Shown here in pieces: positions 31,181-41,900 of a DNA stretch of 64,000 nucleotides (within the stretch, counting starts at the first letter, position 1; every line of letters starts with the position of its first letter). A model generated the notes under the pieces. The model was not told the origin of the DNA, did not search any database, and saw only the letters and a list, made by a program, of their open reading frames with translations. The stretch is from positions 9,143,501-9,207,500 of the forward strand of contig WPIO01000001.1 of assembly GCA_009760855.2 (NCBI GenBank). Direction: 5' to 3'. The translations under genes were made by a program, and so were the position numbers. The DNA is from Cristatella mucedo. Its lineage: Eukaryota; Bryozoa; Phylactolaemata; Cristatellidae.

Positions 31181-31919
31181 GACCCTGACAGCAGAGAACG
31201 CGACACAAGACGACAGTGAGAGATGGCTAAGCTCGGGAATGCTGGCCCCGACGGGTAGTGAGCATAGGCTTGTATGCAGAAGTGTGGCAAACCAGCGACT
31301 CAGCAGCGCTTGCGTGACACAATCGTCGAAAAATAGCCACTGCTGCGCAGGACACAAGATGCTGACGCATTAAACGACAGCTTAAAAAAACACCAGTCAA
31401 ATGGTGACGATAGTTACCGAGTTTTAAGCCCAGCTCGCAAGTTGCTCGCACTTACCGACCCATGATGTGGGCTCGAATCAAGCAGCAGGCAGCGGTATAT
31501 TGCCCGCTGTAAAGCAGGCGATAGTTGTTAAGGCACTAAGGCTCTTCTGCTGCTTTAGATACGACCAGCTCATCTTTAATTGTTACAATGCTTCGCAAGC
31601 TAGGACCAATCACCTGTTGTAACTCTCTAAGCTTCCTCGAGTGTAGTTTGGCAGAGAGATGTGCACTAAGTGGCACAAAAATCCTTTCAGTATGGTTACT
31701 GCTGCTGTGGCTGTAAATTCGTTCGGTTAACAAGAACGTTTTTTTACGATGCCAGGCATACTGAAGTTATGTGGGACATGTGAAATACTTCTCGACAACT
31801 CAGCAACAAACGCACTTGTTTAAGGCGCGAGTGAATTTAGTGTGACGTCGACACCTCCACGAACCCTGTGTGACCTCCCTGGTCTGGATTGGCATAGAGG
31901 TCACAAGCTTCTGCCTTCT

Positions 31920-32275
31920 TCCGTCCCTCCTTCTTTCTGCAGCTTGACATTTACTGAAAACGCCGTCGGCTACTGACGTAGGGGAAACATTCATCTCAGC
32001 CATCTGTCGATCGATATTGCTGTGGTGGGGTTCTGTAGTAGTCGTTCTGCAGGGGGAAGGGGAGCTCAAATCAGTAGACTGGCTGGGCCACTGCATCAGC
32101 ACCAAACTAGGATTCGCCAAAAAAAATACTTCACTGGCCTGGCACTGTGCTCAGCGTCATTTACTTGCTGCCAAATGTGAAGACACCCAGACAGAGTATC
32201 TGAACTTTGAAGTCCAACTTGCTTGACCAACAATAACTTTAGAGTACTTTTTTTGACACATTCTTGCTTGGTGCT
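31920..32275 (-). mobile_element. Tc1/mariner remnant, family M2
   Basis: Shares its whole length and order with 58500-58915 (for example GGCTACTGACGTAGG against GGCTACTGATGTAGG, and GGCCACTGCATCAGCAC against GCCACTGCATCAGTAC). The better copy there translates to a Tc1-type catalytic C-terminus. Stops and indels throughout. Confidence 0.7.
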
Positions 32276-32318
32276 AATGAAAAGTAATGAATCTTCGTCT
32301 GTAACTCCACAAAGCCTT
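32273..32318 (-). mobile_element. LINE-B terminal scrap
   Basis: Only the extreme 3' end of LINE-B (TAATGAATCTTCGTCTGTAA, then CTCCACAAAGCC), on the minus strand between two Tc1-type fragments. Confidence 0.65.
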
Positions 32319-32560
32319 GTGAAGTGGCCCAGCCAGACCCCTGATTTGAATCCCACAGAACGACTGGGAAGCGATATCGACAAGCACTAGCTGAGGCAGA
32401 TGTTTAGCCCACACCAGTAGCAGATCTTTTCAGTAAAACTCGGGCCAGCAGAATGCATTACAGCAGTAGATTCGGTGCAGACGGTGGTAGCCTCTATACC
32501 TGGCCAGAAAAAGGAGGTCACAGAGAATAGTGGTCTGACAGCAGTGAGACGTCACACTAA
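32316..32560 (+). mobile_element. Tc1/mariner transposase C-terminal remnant
   Basis: Plus-strand translation gives VKWPSQTPDLNPTERLGSDI, the WPSQSPDLNPIE-type catalytic-aspartate block of Tc1 transposases. A degraded C-terminus follows. From 32560 to 33100 I see nothing but a short (GCT)n at 33012-33032. Confidence 0.8.
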
Positions 32561-33099
32561 ACGAATACATACCAACAGCTGACAGACAAGCTTGTTTTTG
32601 AGCTGTCAATGCGCGTAACTTTAGTATGCCTAGCATAGTTATCAATCCTCTGGCTATCCGAACGGACTAGCAGCTACAGCTGCTGTAACTATACAGAGAG
32701 AAGTTTCTAGATGCTTAGCCTACTTAGCACCAGCAGTGCCATCGGGAGCACGGGGCCAGCCAGCGATAGCTGCTGGCACGAGGAGCTGCATAGGGAGCAC
32801 GGGGCCGGCAAGACGATTTGGAGGCTGGCAGCGTCTTTTTTTAAGCAACTCGGGGTCAGGCCGATTTTAACCGGGAAGGCATTTATATTAAAGAAAACCC
32901 GTCGAAGTTCTGGTCGCGTCTTTTACCAGCAGTGCTGCCAAGGGAAAGAACAACGCGGAGGCATCGACGTGCGAGCTCGGACAAATGCCGTCGTTGAGGG
33001 CACGTACAGTGGCTGCTGCTGCTGCTGCTGCTTCCTGGGCGAGCCCAGCAAGAGGCAAGAGACGACGCGGCAAGCTTAAAACCATCTGAGGTCGAAGCA

Positions 33100-34450
33100 A
33101 ATCGCAGTACAGCCGATAGGGCCGCCGCCTTCAGGAGACTTCAGGAAGTGGAAACCTGGACGACGCTACGCTTGGACGCGATTGCTCCATTTTTCCGACC
33201 GGACCGACAGCGGCCGTGCCCTCGCGTGAAAGCGGCAGGAGGGGTGCGTCGCTAGCCTCGCCCAGCGCCGGCAGGCCGGCCGCCCAGCGCCGGACGACCG
33301 AGCGGCGACCGACATACCGGCATTTGCTTGGGCTGCTCCGACGACGGCGGGACCGGCACGCCCGTGCTCGCGGCGGGCGGGCGAGTCAGGAGAGCAGCAC
33401 GCCGGCAGCGAGACACCACCCTGAAAGACAAAGTGCCGACGCGATGCCGCCCGGGCACTACTTAGCACTGAAGCCACTGCAGGCGGTCACGAGTAGTCTG
33501 TCGCGTGAGCGCCCGTGCCACGGACGCGAGTGCAGAGGCGACGTGCCCGCCGATGGCACAGCCGGCCACGACCGCGAGCAATAGCGCCTCCGTCGATCAG
33601 CACGGCCGCCGAGCGAGCGCTGGCCGTGCACCGAGACAGTGGCGACGATGGCCTCCGCCAGACCCTTTCAGCAGTTAATGAGCTGGTACCGGCTAATAGA
33701 GATGCCGCTGCCGTCAGCGCACAAGCTTACACGGACTTCCGACTACGGCCAGGTAGCCGCTGTCACCTTCCCTCTCGGTCATCGCCATGGATGGCGGCGG
33801 AAATTGCACATATCCGTCAAATACTGCCCTCCCGCCACCGAGCCCTCTCCTGGGCGTTGGCGACGCCTACTTTTCGTGGCGGCGCTCTGATGCTGGACCT
33901 CTGACGCCTAGTTTGCTAAGAGTGGGCATTTAGAATTTTAGGTCTCGCACTCGGTTGCTACGGCAAGTGGAGCAAACGTTGACGTCGAACGCGGGAGCGT
34001 GCATCCGGTTGCCCGAGCTGGACCTCGCCAGCCGCAGCCGAAGCTCGGGACGACGAAGCTGTCTGTCTGTTTCGATCACGACCAGCTGCTGGAGCCCAAC
34101 CGCTTCAAACGAGCAGGCTCCGCTTGCTCGCCGGCTCTTGAGAGCTCTTGATCCTCGACTGCTACCCTTGAGCTGCAGCAGCGGCGACGTATGATAATGC
34201 GGCGAGGCGTCGTGGCTAAAATCGGCTAAGAAAAAACAGAAGCTGTCAGTCCGCCACGTGCCGCGTCAGCCAGCTCCAACCCTGGCCGGCAGAACCTCTC
34301 TTCTAGAAACAACCGGTGCAAGCGCAGACGCTGACCGGCAGGACAGCTACTTAGGGCTGCCACTCGGCGAGAGCTCCCTACCAGTGGGGTAGGGAGACTT
34401 TTCGGCGCCTGCGGACAAAGCTGCAAATGGCGCCCTCTCCATGTCTCCCT
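33100..34450. promoter_or_regulatory. GC/CpG-rich region, likely DNTTIP1 promoter/5' exon region
   Basis: Strikingly rich in CG dinucleotides compared with the sequence on both sides. It lies about 2-3 kb upstream of the first DNTTIP1 coding exon, which needs an upstream non-coding exon because an acceptor precedes its ATG. Several open frames here (33216-33584, 33515-33904) reflect the base composition and show no recognisable protein. The boundaries are by eye. Confidence 0.4.
33917..34005 (+). repeat. Direct repeat, left copy flanking hAT-like remnant
   Basis: GCTAAGAGTGGGCATTTAGA and the following 70 or so bases recur almost identically at 36051-36141, in the same orientation, on the other side of the transposase remnant. 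They diverge after the shared word GTCGAACGCGGGAGCG. Confidence 0.85.
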
Positions 34451-35364
34451 TTGTCAAAAATTGCTGCAATGTAGATCCGAGAGAGGTAAAATGCATAAAA
34501 AACGCATGCTAGCAGGCATATCGGATCGAGAAAGTTGTATTAATTGAGTACATATGTAAGGTAGCTATCACAGCTTTGACTTGAGTGAATTCCTCTGGCC
34601 TTCAACGTGTTGCCGATATCGGCCCCCTTGCAGCCGTCAATAGAAGATTAGCTGCTTTAAGACTCGACCCGACTCCAAATCCCCATAATTCCCATCTCCT
34701 TTTGGCATCTAGTAGTGATTCTTGGCACAGGTCTTCTTGAAGTCTTGATAACTCAATTTCAGGAGAGTGGAGGTCACAAGAAGTGTCTTTAAATTTGTCT
34801 CTGGATCCTGCAGTCATTTCGGAATGCAGCCTATCTTCCTTGAGTTGCTTTACCAAAATTGCAACAGAGCCAAAAAGTTTTAAGTTCGAAATACAACGTT
34901 GAAGACTACCAGCTTTCCTTCTTGTTTCAAGGGTTCCGATTGTGTCCTCAGACAGTTGCTCCAAAAGACCTACAATGCTGTCCAGTCCGTCACTGATAGC
35001 TTTCACAGCCAACACTCGTGCACTCCACCTTGTTGCAGAGTCACGTTTGACAGCGACGGCTAAGACTTTCTTCACTTTTTCACCCCTCAGAGTTGATCTC
35101 GAAAAGAATCAGCAAGGTCTCTCCATTGTTCCGAAAAAAAAGGTAATTTATCACACTTTACACAAATTGCCTTCTCACTTCTGGACAGTACGCTCTTTTG
35201 GACAGCTGTCAAGTGGCCAGACATGACTGCTGCGTTGTCGTAGCACCTGCAATCTTACAAGGATATTTTCTAAGATTCTAATTTATCCAAGATGAGATGC
35301 TCAATTGCTGCAGCATCTTTGGCATTGGCCGGAACATAATCCGTGAAAGACTCTTTGTAATGCA

Positions 35365-35500
35365 ATATAATATAATCTATCTCCGTCTGTAACTCCACAA
35401 AGCCATAAAGACTATATTTGATGTTACGCAGGAGAGTTTTGTGTAGCTCACTCACAGCCTAAGCGTCTTTCGGTACGCATTCGCTAGCCAACGGACGATG
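35365..35500 (-). mobile_element. LINE-B 3' tail inserted in the hAT-like gene
   Basis: Minus-strand LINE-B 3' end (CTCCGTCTGTAACTCCACAA, GTTACGCAGGAGAGTTTTG, TTTCGGTACGCATTCGCTAG) interrupts the transposase frame. Confidence 0.85.
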
Positions 35501-36050
35501 AGTTTCGTTGGCAAAAACAACATTGACCTATCTAATGACCTCAGACATCTGCTCAAAGTGCTACAAATCAGAAGCTGAATCAAACAGAATTCCACAACTC
35601 TTGTTTCGCCGTATGTTGCAGAGTAGCAAGTCTCCCACCGTTGATGCAAGTGTACTAAGGAACTCATTTTGGGTTTGAAGAGACAAATACGAGACTGACT
35701 TTAGATTCTTTATGGCCAGGGCCAGATGTGATTGCAGGACTAGACAATTAGGAAGCCCTAAGAATTTTTCAAAGTTTCTCTCACCAGCCAGGCCAACACT
35801 CTCCTGGTGACTATGCAATTCCAGGCTTTGAGAAACCAAAAACTTGATGCAGCTGAGAACTCGCTTTAGAACTTCTTGCCATCGTTGTTTTTCCGATAAG
35901 ATTCGTGCCTCAACAGCACGCGCCTACTCCACTTCCTTTGAGAAGTTGTCTCTCTGTTTCTTTCCACGTAGTGAAAGCCTACCGGTGAGAAAGGCTATAT
36001 TGTCACGGGCTGTTGGATTTTCATGTCTCCTTCGCTGGCTAAACCCATTA

Positions 36051-36141
36051 AGCTAAGAGTGGGCATTTAGAATTTTAGGTCTTGCACTAGGTTGCGACGG
36101 CGAGTGGAGCCAATGTTGACGTCGAACGCGGGAGCGGGTCT
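36051..36141 (+). repeat. Direct repeat, right copy
   Basis: Second copy of the unit at 33917-34005, about 95% identical by eye. It is followed by a diverged duplicate of the transposase N-terminal segment. Confidence 0.85.
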
Positions 36142-36477
36142 GCTCCGCATCCTTTGAGAAGTCTCCTCTGTGTTTCTTTCTATCTAGCGAAAGCCTGACA
36201 AGGTGCGTTGGGCTGTTTTCATGAGCGATTAGTTTTTCGGGTTTCTTCGACTGGCTACACTCTTCTGCCGATTCAAGTGACGGATCGGGAACTTTACGCG
36301 GACACAGCGAAGAGCAAAAAACAGGATTTTTATGCCGAGAGCTTTGACGGAGAGTACGCCAGCCAGGCAGGTCCCGCTAAGTCCATGCCCACTAGAAAGT
36401 TGCCTCTTGAACCAGGCTGTGCTCATGGCACGACTACCTTTTCCAGTAAATGAACCTTCTGAAAAAGGCTTAATAAT

Positions 36478-37080
36478 AATAATACGATTGTTATGTCACC
36501 CCCAGCGAACTCCATCTCGTCCTCGTCACTTTACATTTGCTGCCGAGGGAGCACGATCGAATGGTTTGTGGTAACATGTTCAATGACAACAAGCATAACA
36601 TGGTAAGAGGTGTTGCACGCGGTCAGCAAGCAAATATGGTTAGTTGCAACATGCAGTGTCAGTACCCCTAATCACACAAAGGACGGATGTCATATACCCA
36701 CTAAATGCTGTGATAAATAGTTGTATAGCTTATTTTCCAACGTCAAGTCGGGGGATGTCGTGACGCCCGTCGGAAGCGAGTTCCAGGCTTTAGGAGCATT
36801 CGAACTACAGACGCGGTCTCTAAAGGATTTGAGGTTCGAATGAGGCACGGGTAAACGATTAGATTCCGAAAAGTGGGTGCTACAATGCTTAGCCTGGTGG
36901 GGAGTAGATCTGATAGGCTGATCCGGTTCTCTTCTGCACGGCCAAACCGTCACTAGTTCGGATAGCAGCACAACGCGTGCAGTGTACAGAGACCTGAAGC
37001 TAGCAATACGCCAACGATAAAAACACAGCGCTCGATATTCTGTGCGCAGCACTGGTAACAATGCCACGTAAATAAAAGCC
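36478..37080 (-). mobile_element. LINE-A copy
   Basis: Minus-strand frame shows HQAKHCSTHFSESNRLPVPH and APKAWNSLPTGVTTSPDLT, with the 3' UTR reaching the diverged tail at 36478. It is truncated 5'. Confidence 0.85.
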
Positions 37081-37479
37081 CAACAATAGCCTGTATTTTA
37101 CGGCTGACACATGCAGGCGACTTCTAGCCGACTCGCTAACAGGCTTACAGCACCTCACGCTCAGCGCTAGACTCACCGAGCGGTAGACCGTATCTCCAGG
37201 AGGGCGACTGCGGTCTGGCACAAGCGTTATCATAAGTATGCAAAATGCTGCTCATATTGGTGAAGGCCACGGCACATTAGCTCGCCCTTGACGCGGCGTA
37301 GCTGGCCAGGCTCGCCCTTGACGCGACGCAGCCCGCCTTAGGAAGGCAGGATGGGATGGGGCGAGTGGATGGGAAGGGCAGTTGGAATCCGGACGATGGG
37401 GTGAATGAGGGGTGAACGGCCATGTGCTTGTTGCTCAGCGAGAGCCAGCCGAATACGCGTTGGTTGAAGCCCATTGGTG

Positions 37480-37860
37480 TTCCCACATCTGCTTAGACAG
37501 GGAGTCCGCGTCTAAATTGGTCCATGCATTTGTGAAATCCCGTCTTGACTTCTGTACCCCTCTGCTTGCTGGTCTACCGGCCTGTGCACTCGGGCACTTA
37601 CAGCTGGTGAAAAACTCTGCAGCTCGGCTTTTCTTTCATGAGCGTAGCAGTTGCCACATCTCACCACATATCGCCGACCTGCACTGGCTCCCAGTCAAGC
37701 AACACAATTACTTCGAGGTTCTGTCACTCACGTTTGGGTCCTTTTATTCTTTTACTCTAGCCAAACTACCAGATCTACTCCCCGACCAGGCAGGCTATTG
37801 CATCATACCACTCATGAATGAAAAATTATCCTTTGAAGACACACCATTCTCCCCTTAAAA
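37480..37860 (+). mobile_element. LINE-A internal fragment
   Basis: Encodes LVHAFVKSRLDFCTPLLAGL and the AARLF..ERSSCHISP block in frame for about 120 codons, then loses similarity at 37800 without a 3' tail. Its right edge abuts the AT-rich virus-like block. Confidence 0.85.
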
Positions 37861-37890
37861 AGAAAAGAAAACAAAATCCGCTAATTTCAA

Positions 37891-38388
37891 TCATATCTCT
37901 ACACTTCTTTCTGGGCAAGGATACACTTTTACCTTATCCAACTTTATCTTGCAATTGAGTATCTCTTCTATTCCAAAAATATTTTTCGAGGCGTATGATC
38001 CAGCGATAAATTTCGTATTCATGAAGTCATTTCCGAGCTTCTCTATGACTTGTTCCGCGTTTTCAATGTCAATTTTTTCATCGTTAGATGTGTAGAACAG
38101 CGTTTCCTGTCCCGTTATGAACGATACACTAACGCCTGCAAAATTATCTACCGTATTCTTAAGACCTAGTTTCTTGGACGCTTCATTCGCAAGGGAAAGG
38201 ATCTCGTTTTTAACTGTTTCGTTAGAGCCTAGGAATGCAAATGCGTTGAGGTAGTGTTTGCCATCGGCGGTTTCTCTGAGTTGCAAACTGAACTTTAGAG
38301 AAGATTCTATAATAATGAAGATTCTTCCGTTACCAATTGTGACTGACTTGATTTCACTTGTTTTGCTTGAAAGCTTAATTGAGGGCAT
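37891..38388 (-). CDS. Intact 165-codon ORF in virus-like block, unrecognised
   Basis: A full-length ATG-to-stop minus-strand frame with clearly protein-like composition (mixed beta-type and charged segments, few repeats) in AT-rich DNA. No motif is recognised. It has no signal peptide or obvious membrane segment. It is the only undamaged long frame in the block. Its position beside the ATPase fragment suggests a virion or replication accessory protein of the element, but that is inference only. Confidence 0.5.
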   Translation of the reverse strand: MPSIKLSSKTSEIKSVTIGNGRIFIIIESSLKFSLQLRETADGKHYLNAFAFLGSNETVKNEILSLANEASKKLGLKNTVDNFAGVSVSFITGQETLFYTSNDEKIDIENAEQVIEKLGNDFMNTKFIAGSYASKNIFGIEEILNCKIKLDKVKVYPCPERSVEI

Positions 38389-38419
38389 TTTTCTATACCA
38401 TAGAAATAAATCTCTTTAA

Positions 38420-38760
38420 AGGAAAATTAATCCTCAAAAAGCCTACCCATAACTAATTCAAAGTTACAGTGAAACGCTTGCATGAGTAGTAGAAAATCTA
38501 CGCGACGTCTGCTGCAACTGTTTCGTCGCATTCTCGTAATTTCCGTGTGGAAAAGTTTGGCAGTCCGCCAAAATACCTTTCTAATTCAGGCAAAACAGGT
38601 GCTCCAAACAAATCGAAATAAAATTGAATCTTTGGGATTCGCTTTCTTCGCATTCGCAGTGGTATATCCGTGTTGCCCGATTTACTCGTATTAAATATCC
38701 AGCATTTCTTAGGTTTCCTTCTGGGGCTTTTTTTTACCAACACGTCTTTAGCAACACGTT
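38420..38760 (-). pseudogene. Basic protein remnant in virus-like block
   Basis: An 81-codon frame (38743-38498) begins with a Lys/Arg-rich stretch (KKSPRRKPKKC) and has a second basic cluster (RMRRKR). The sequence on both sides is broken by stops. It could be a small basic virion or DNA-binding protein. It is unrecognised. Confidence 0.3.
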
Positions 38761-38975
38761 TCTCAAGTTTTTTTTATTTCCAATTCTTTGACGTACGCAC
38801 GATATCCACGCCTTTTTTAAAACAGGTTTTTAAAAGCTGCGGTGAATTCGCCAAACTCTTTGAACCCACCTCCAGCTCTTTATCTATAACTCCGACCGGG
38901 TCACGCTCTCCTTCCAGAATACATAACAGAACTATTTCTAAATTCCATAATTTTGCTCAGAATATCACAAATCTT

Positions 38976-38979
<4 letters not shown>

Positions 38980-39009
<30 letters not shown>
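38980..39009. repeat. (AT)n microsatellite
   Basis: Fifteen AT/TA units. Confidence 0.95.
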
Positions 39010-39011
<2 letters not shown>

Positions 39012-39300
39012 TTTGCCGATTCACCTCTTTTACTTCTTCTCCCCATCTCCATAGCTCATTTCATACCTGGATTAGAGTCTGATTCGTTAACTAAACATGC
39101 ACAGCTACTTCTAAGAGTTGTGTAATGACTTTTCTTCGATCCGCACGTAACGCATTTTACCCATGAGCATTCCACGCGCGCCTCTTGGAGGGACAATCTC
39201 TTCGTAATGTTCACCTATCGTTTCCGTCTGTTGCTTGTTCTTGACGTAATGCATATCCTCCTACATAATTAGTTAAACTTATATAGAACATGATCGCTAA

Positions 39301-39690
39301 CATAAACCTATCAATTTTGGACAATATTCTAAAACGGAGCACTTGGATTCTCTATCTAGCATTCCATTACGCAGTCTTGTAGTGGGTCTCTCTGGGTGCG
39401 GCAAAACGCAACTTTTATGCAACTGGATATTTCTTCCCAACGAAAATGGAAGGCTTCTTTCGAATTATGATAAGTGTTACGCTTGTGCCAGCAGCCTAGA
39501 TCAAGATTTCTACAAAGGAATCAATCAAATGACGGATAAGAAAGCCAAAGGCAAGTTCGAGTGGATTGACGGAATTGAAAACTTGCCTAGAGTGGGCAGC
39601 TTTTCAAAATCTGATAATCGTTTTCCAACTGACGCCTCCGCATTTACCTTCGGCGATGTGACCGACGATTCCCTCAATGAACAAACCTAG
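39301..39690 (+). pseudogene. P-loop ATPase fragment (viral DNA-packaging type)
   Basis: A frame open from 39301 carries a Walker A motif GLSGCGKT at 39385-39408 after a hydrophobic beta strand (LRSLVV), then NW and a YDKCYACASSL segment. This order resembles the start of A32/FtsK-type packaging ATPases of Polinton-like elements, where it would power genome packaging. Only about 100 residues remain, and no Walker B is seen. The first codons are in a different frame from a nearby ATG at 39290, which suggests a frameshift. After about 39600 the frame runs through sequence that is open on the opposite strand, so the rest is not ATPase. Confidence 0.6.
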
Positions 39691-39993
39691 ATCCAATATT
39701 CCAGCGACTCCGCCTAAAAATCCATCAGCCGAATTTGCTGCTGTACCTATCACGCTTAGAGCTGTACAAACTTTCCGATCTACGCTCGCTATTTTTCTAG
39801 GGGTGCTTAAGCTTGACTGAGCTGCTGCCAGTCTTGGAGCTTGGACTTTACGATGCCATTTAGCAGCAGCCTCACTTCCTTTACTTACAATACCCGCAGC
39901 ATTATTCGCTTTTCCAGCACCCTTTTCTCCTTCCAAATCGCAGCCAAACATCCGTTTTGTTATCTGTATCTTTGTTCCAAATCCACAATGCAC
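39604..39993 (-). CDS. Gly/Ala-rich ORF with hydrophobic segment, virus-like block
   Basis: A 129-codon minus-strand frame. The first half is basic and Ala/Gly-rich (EGEKGAGKANNAAGIVSKGS). The second half has a Gly-rich hydrophobic stretch near residues 75-115 that could be a membrane-active helix. It is unrecognised, although small Gly-rich hydrophobic virion proteins are common in this kind of element. Its 3' end touches the ATPase fragment. Confidence 0.4.
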   Translation of the reverse strand: MHCGFGTKIQITKRMFGCDLEGEKGAGKANNAAGIVSKGSEAAAKWHRKVQAPRLAAAQSSLSTPRKIASVDRKVCTALSVIGTAANSADGFLGGVAGILDLGLFIEGIVGHIAEGKCGGVSWKTIIRF

Positions 39994-40099
39994 AGCCTTG
40001 TCAATTTTGTCAACGCTAGCTTTATTCAGTTTTATAGGTGTGTTCCTCTAGCCGTCTGCTCGCATTTCAGTCGCACGGCTTGACCCGATAGCAAGTTGT

Positions 40100-40650
40100 T
40101 CTTCTGCGCCGCATCACATAAGTAGAGAATCCTTTCCATTCTATGCAGATACGTTTCTAATAAAAATTAATCGTACGACGCTAACTGAATTAGATATGGA
40201 TAACAATACGTTAATCAACGTAGGAAACCCACCGAAAGTAGCGATGCCATCAACCTAGGATATTTCGGATTGGAGGGTTTCAACGGCAGACGAATCGTAT
40301 ACTCTTAAGATGGGGCGTCCGATAACAACGCTTCGACTAAATCGCAACTCACTTATAAATTGGACAAGAGCGGTGCAAAGATGTCGAGTCAGCTGAATTG
40401 CGTGAACGTCATAAACATTGGAGCGATGCATGCAGATGGACTGGATTCCAAGATGCAAGACCTTTCAAAGTTATCAATTGAGGATACTCGAAAAGTATAT
40501 CTCAGTTTTTGAACGGAACAGCCACTACGCAAATGGATATAGGAAATGCTAAAATCACAAACGTTAAGAATTCCAATAACAGATCGGATTTAGTCAACAT
40601 GTCCTACATGCAAAATAACTTATAAAATAGCTTCTATTCACGCGACTCCT
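40100..40650 (+). pseudogene. Fibre-like structural protein remnant
   Basis: Two separated plus-strand pieces carry the same kind of motif: MDNNTLINVGNP at 40195-40230 and QMDIGNAKITNV followed by LVNMSY at 40530-40610. Phage and large-virus fibre or spike proteins use repeats of the form (D/M)xxNxKIxNVxxP...A/LVNxxYV. Frameshifts and stops lie between the two. No complete protein remains. Confidence 0.4.
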
Positions 40651-41303
40651 TTGTTTGGATTTTACTTTCCAACCCTCTGCAGTCTAACATCTGGTCAATC
40701 AGTAAATGCAAACATGAACGATATCACATCCACAAAACTCACATCCAACGACGTGCAGGTTTTATGACATGAAAGAAATCTAATAGGATACCAGCGAACG
40801 CTTCCAACTTTCGTTCCATGTTCTCTTAATTTGAATCCTGTAAACACCAGTATATTGGAAACCATATAGCGATACTTATTAGACTAGATTGAGTGACACT
40901 AGCAATAAAGTTATGGACAGCGTAAGTTACACGGTAGACATTCAAGGTGCTAACCAGCGAGAAGAATGGTTGAAGATCATTCAGTTTCAGACGTAAAAAA
41001 CGTTTGCATCGGAGATGCAAATACTCTATCAAAACTATTACCGGTTTTAAGCCTCCCTTGTTAAGTTTTGAAATAATTAAACTTACGATTAGTGATCTAA
41101 GATTGCATTAAACTTCATTACGTGAAGTTACAATGAACGATGATATTTACATAAAATTAAGTCAAGGTGCTTGTACTTCAGATGATTATTATATGGAGTA
41201 TGTTCAAACAATTCCACTAACAATCGCTAAACGTATGTTTTTCATGTTATATCTTCTATCTAACTGGATGATTGTAGACTTTAATTACTAATACGCAGTA
41301 AAA

Positions 41304-41537
41304 ATGGTTAGAGATTCTTATCCTAATCCTAGTCTTAATCCAAATTATCCAGACGCATCCATAATTAGCTATTCACTGTGGTATCTTATACCTCAAATTA
41401 TATACAATGATAAAACCGCAAAAACTGATCGAATCAGTGGAGATAGCATTTCTACAAAACCGATAGATATTCTTTTTTCAGTGATAGGACAAAGACAAAA
41501 CGTAGACATAGAATTAGACTTACCAGATTATGCATGA
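41304..41537 (+). pseudogene. 77-codon frame in virus-like block, unrecognised
   Basis: Protein-like, Asn/Pro/Tyr/Ile-rich frame (NPSLNPNYPDASIISYSLWY). Neighbouring frames at 41130-41290 look like continuations broken by stops. No family is recognised. Confidence 0.3.
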
Positions 41538-41900
41538 AAGATAAATCAGCCATCAGGTTGATTCACTACACTATCAACCAACGATTACATCGAATTAAAA
41601 GTCGTCAAGAATTTTTCGCTATTACTAAATTAAATGTGAATAAATATTCATATATGATGGAGGTTATCTATCTAACTTTGATAAAAAATTACAAATGAAA
41701 TTATCATGCAAATCAAGATTGGATCTGATGTTGTCAATGCGAAAGAGAATGCTTTAACTGAAAAAGAAGTGATTGAAAAAAGCTATAAACCTATTGAAAA
41801 CCAACTCTAAATCCTCAACGTCTGGTCTTCGGTGATCAGTTCCTTAGAGTTAACTATAATCGGTGAATAAACGCCGTAGTGTATTTTAGTGGATAGCTTC

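Larger units (their letters stand above)
34600..36330 (-). pseudogene. hAT-type transposase (DUF4371/ZMYM1-like), broken
   Basis: On the minus strand, in protein order: a Lys/Arg/Phe-rich N-terminal segment (about 36060-35870), then HSHQESVGLAGERNFEKFL at about 35810. Next is YLSLQTQNEFLSTLASTVGD (35690-35630), typical of the DUF4371 domain in ZMYM1-like/hAT proteins. ATRWSARVLAVKAISDGLDS follows at about 35025, typical of the later RWSAR block. Stops, frameshifts and a LINE-B tail inserted at 35365-35500 disrupt it. The hAT C-terminal dimerisation domain is incomplete. A second, more diverged copy of its N-terminal segment lies at 36147-36300. Assignment is from remembered family motifs. Confidence 0.75.
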
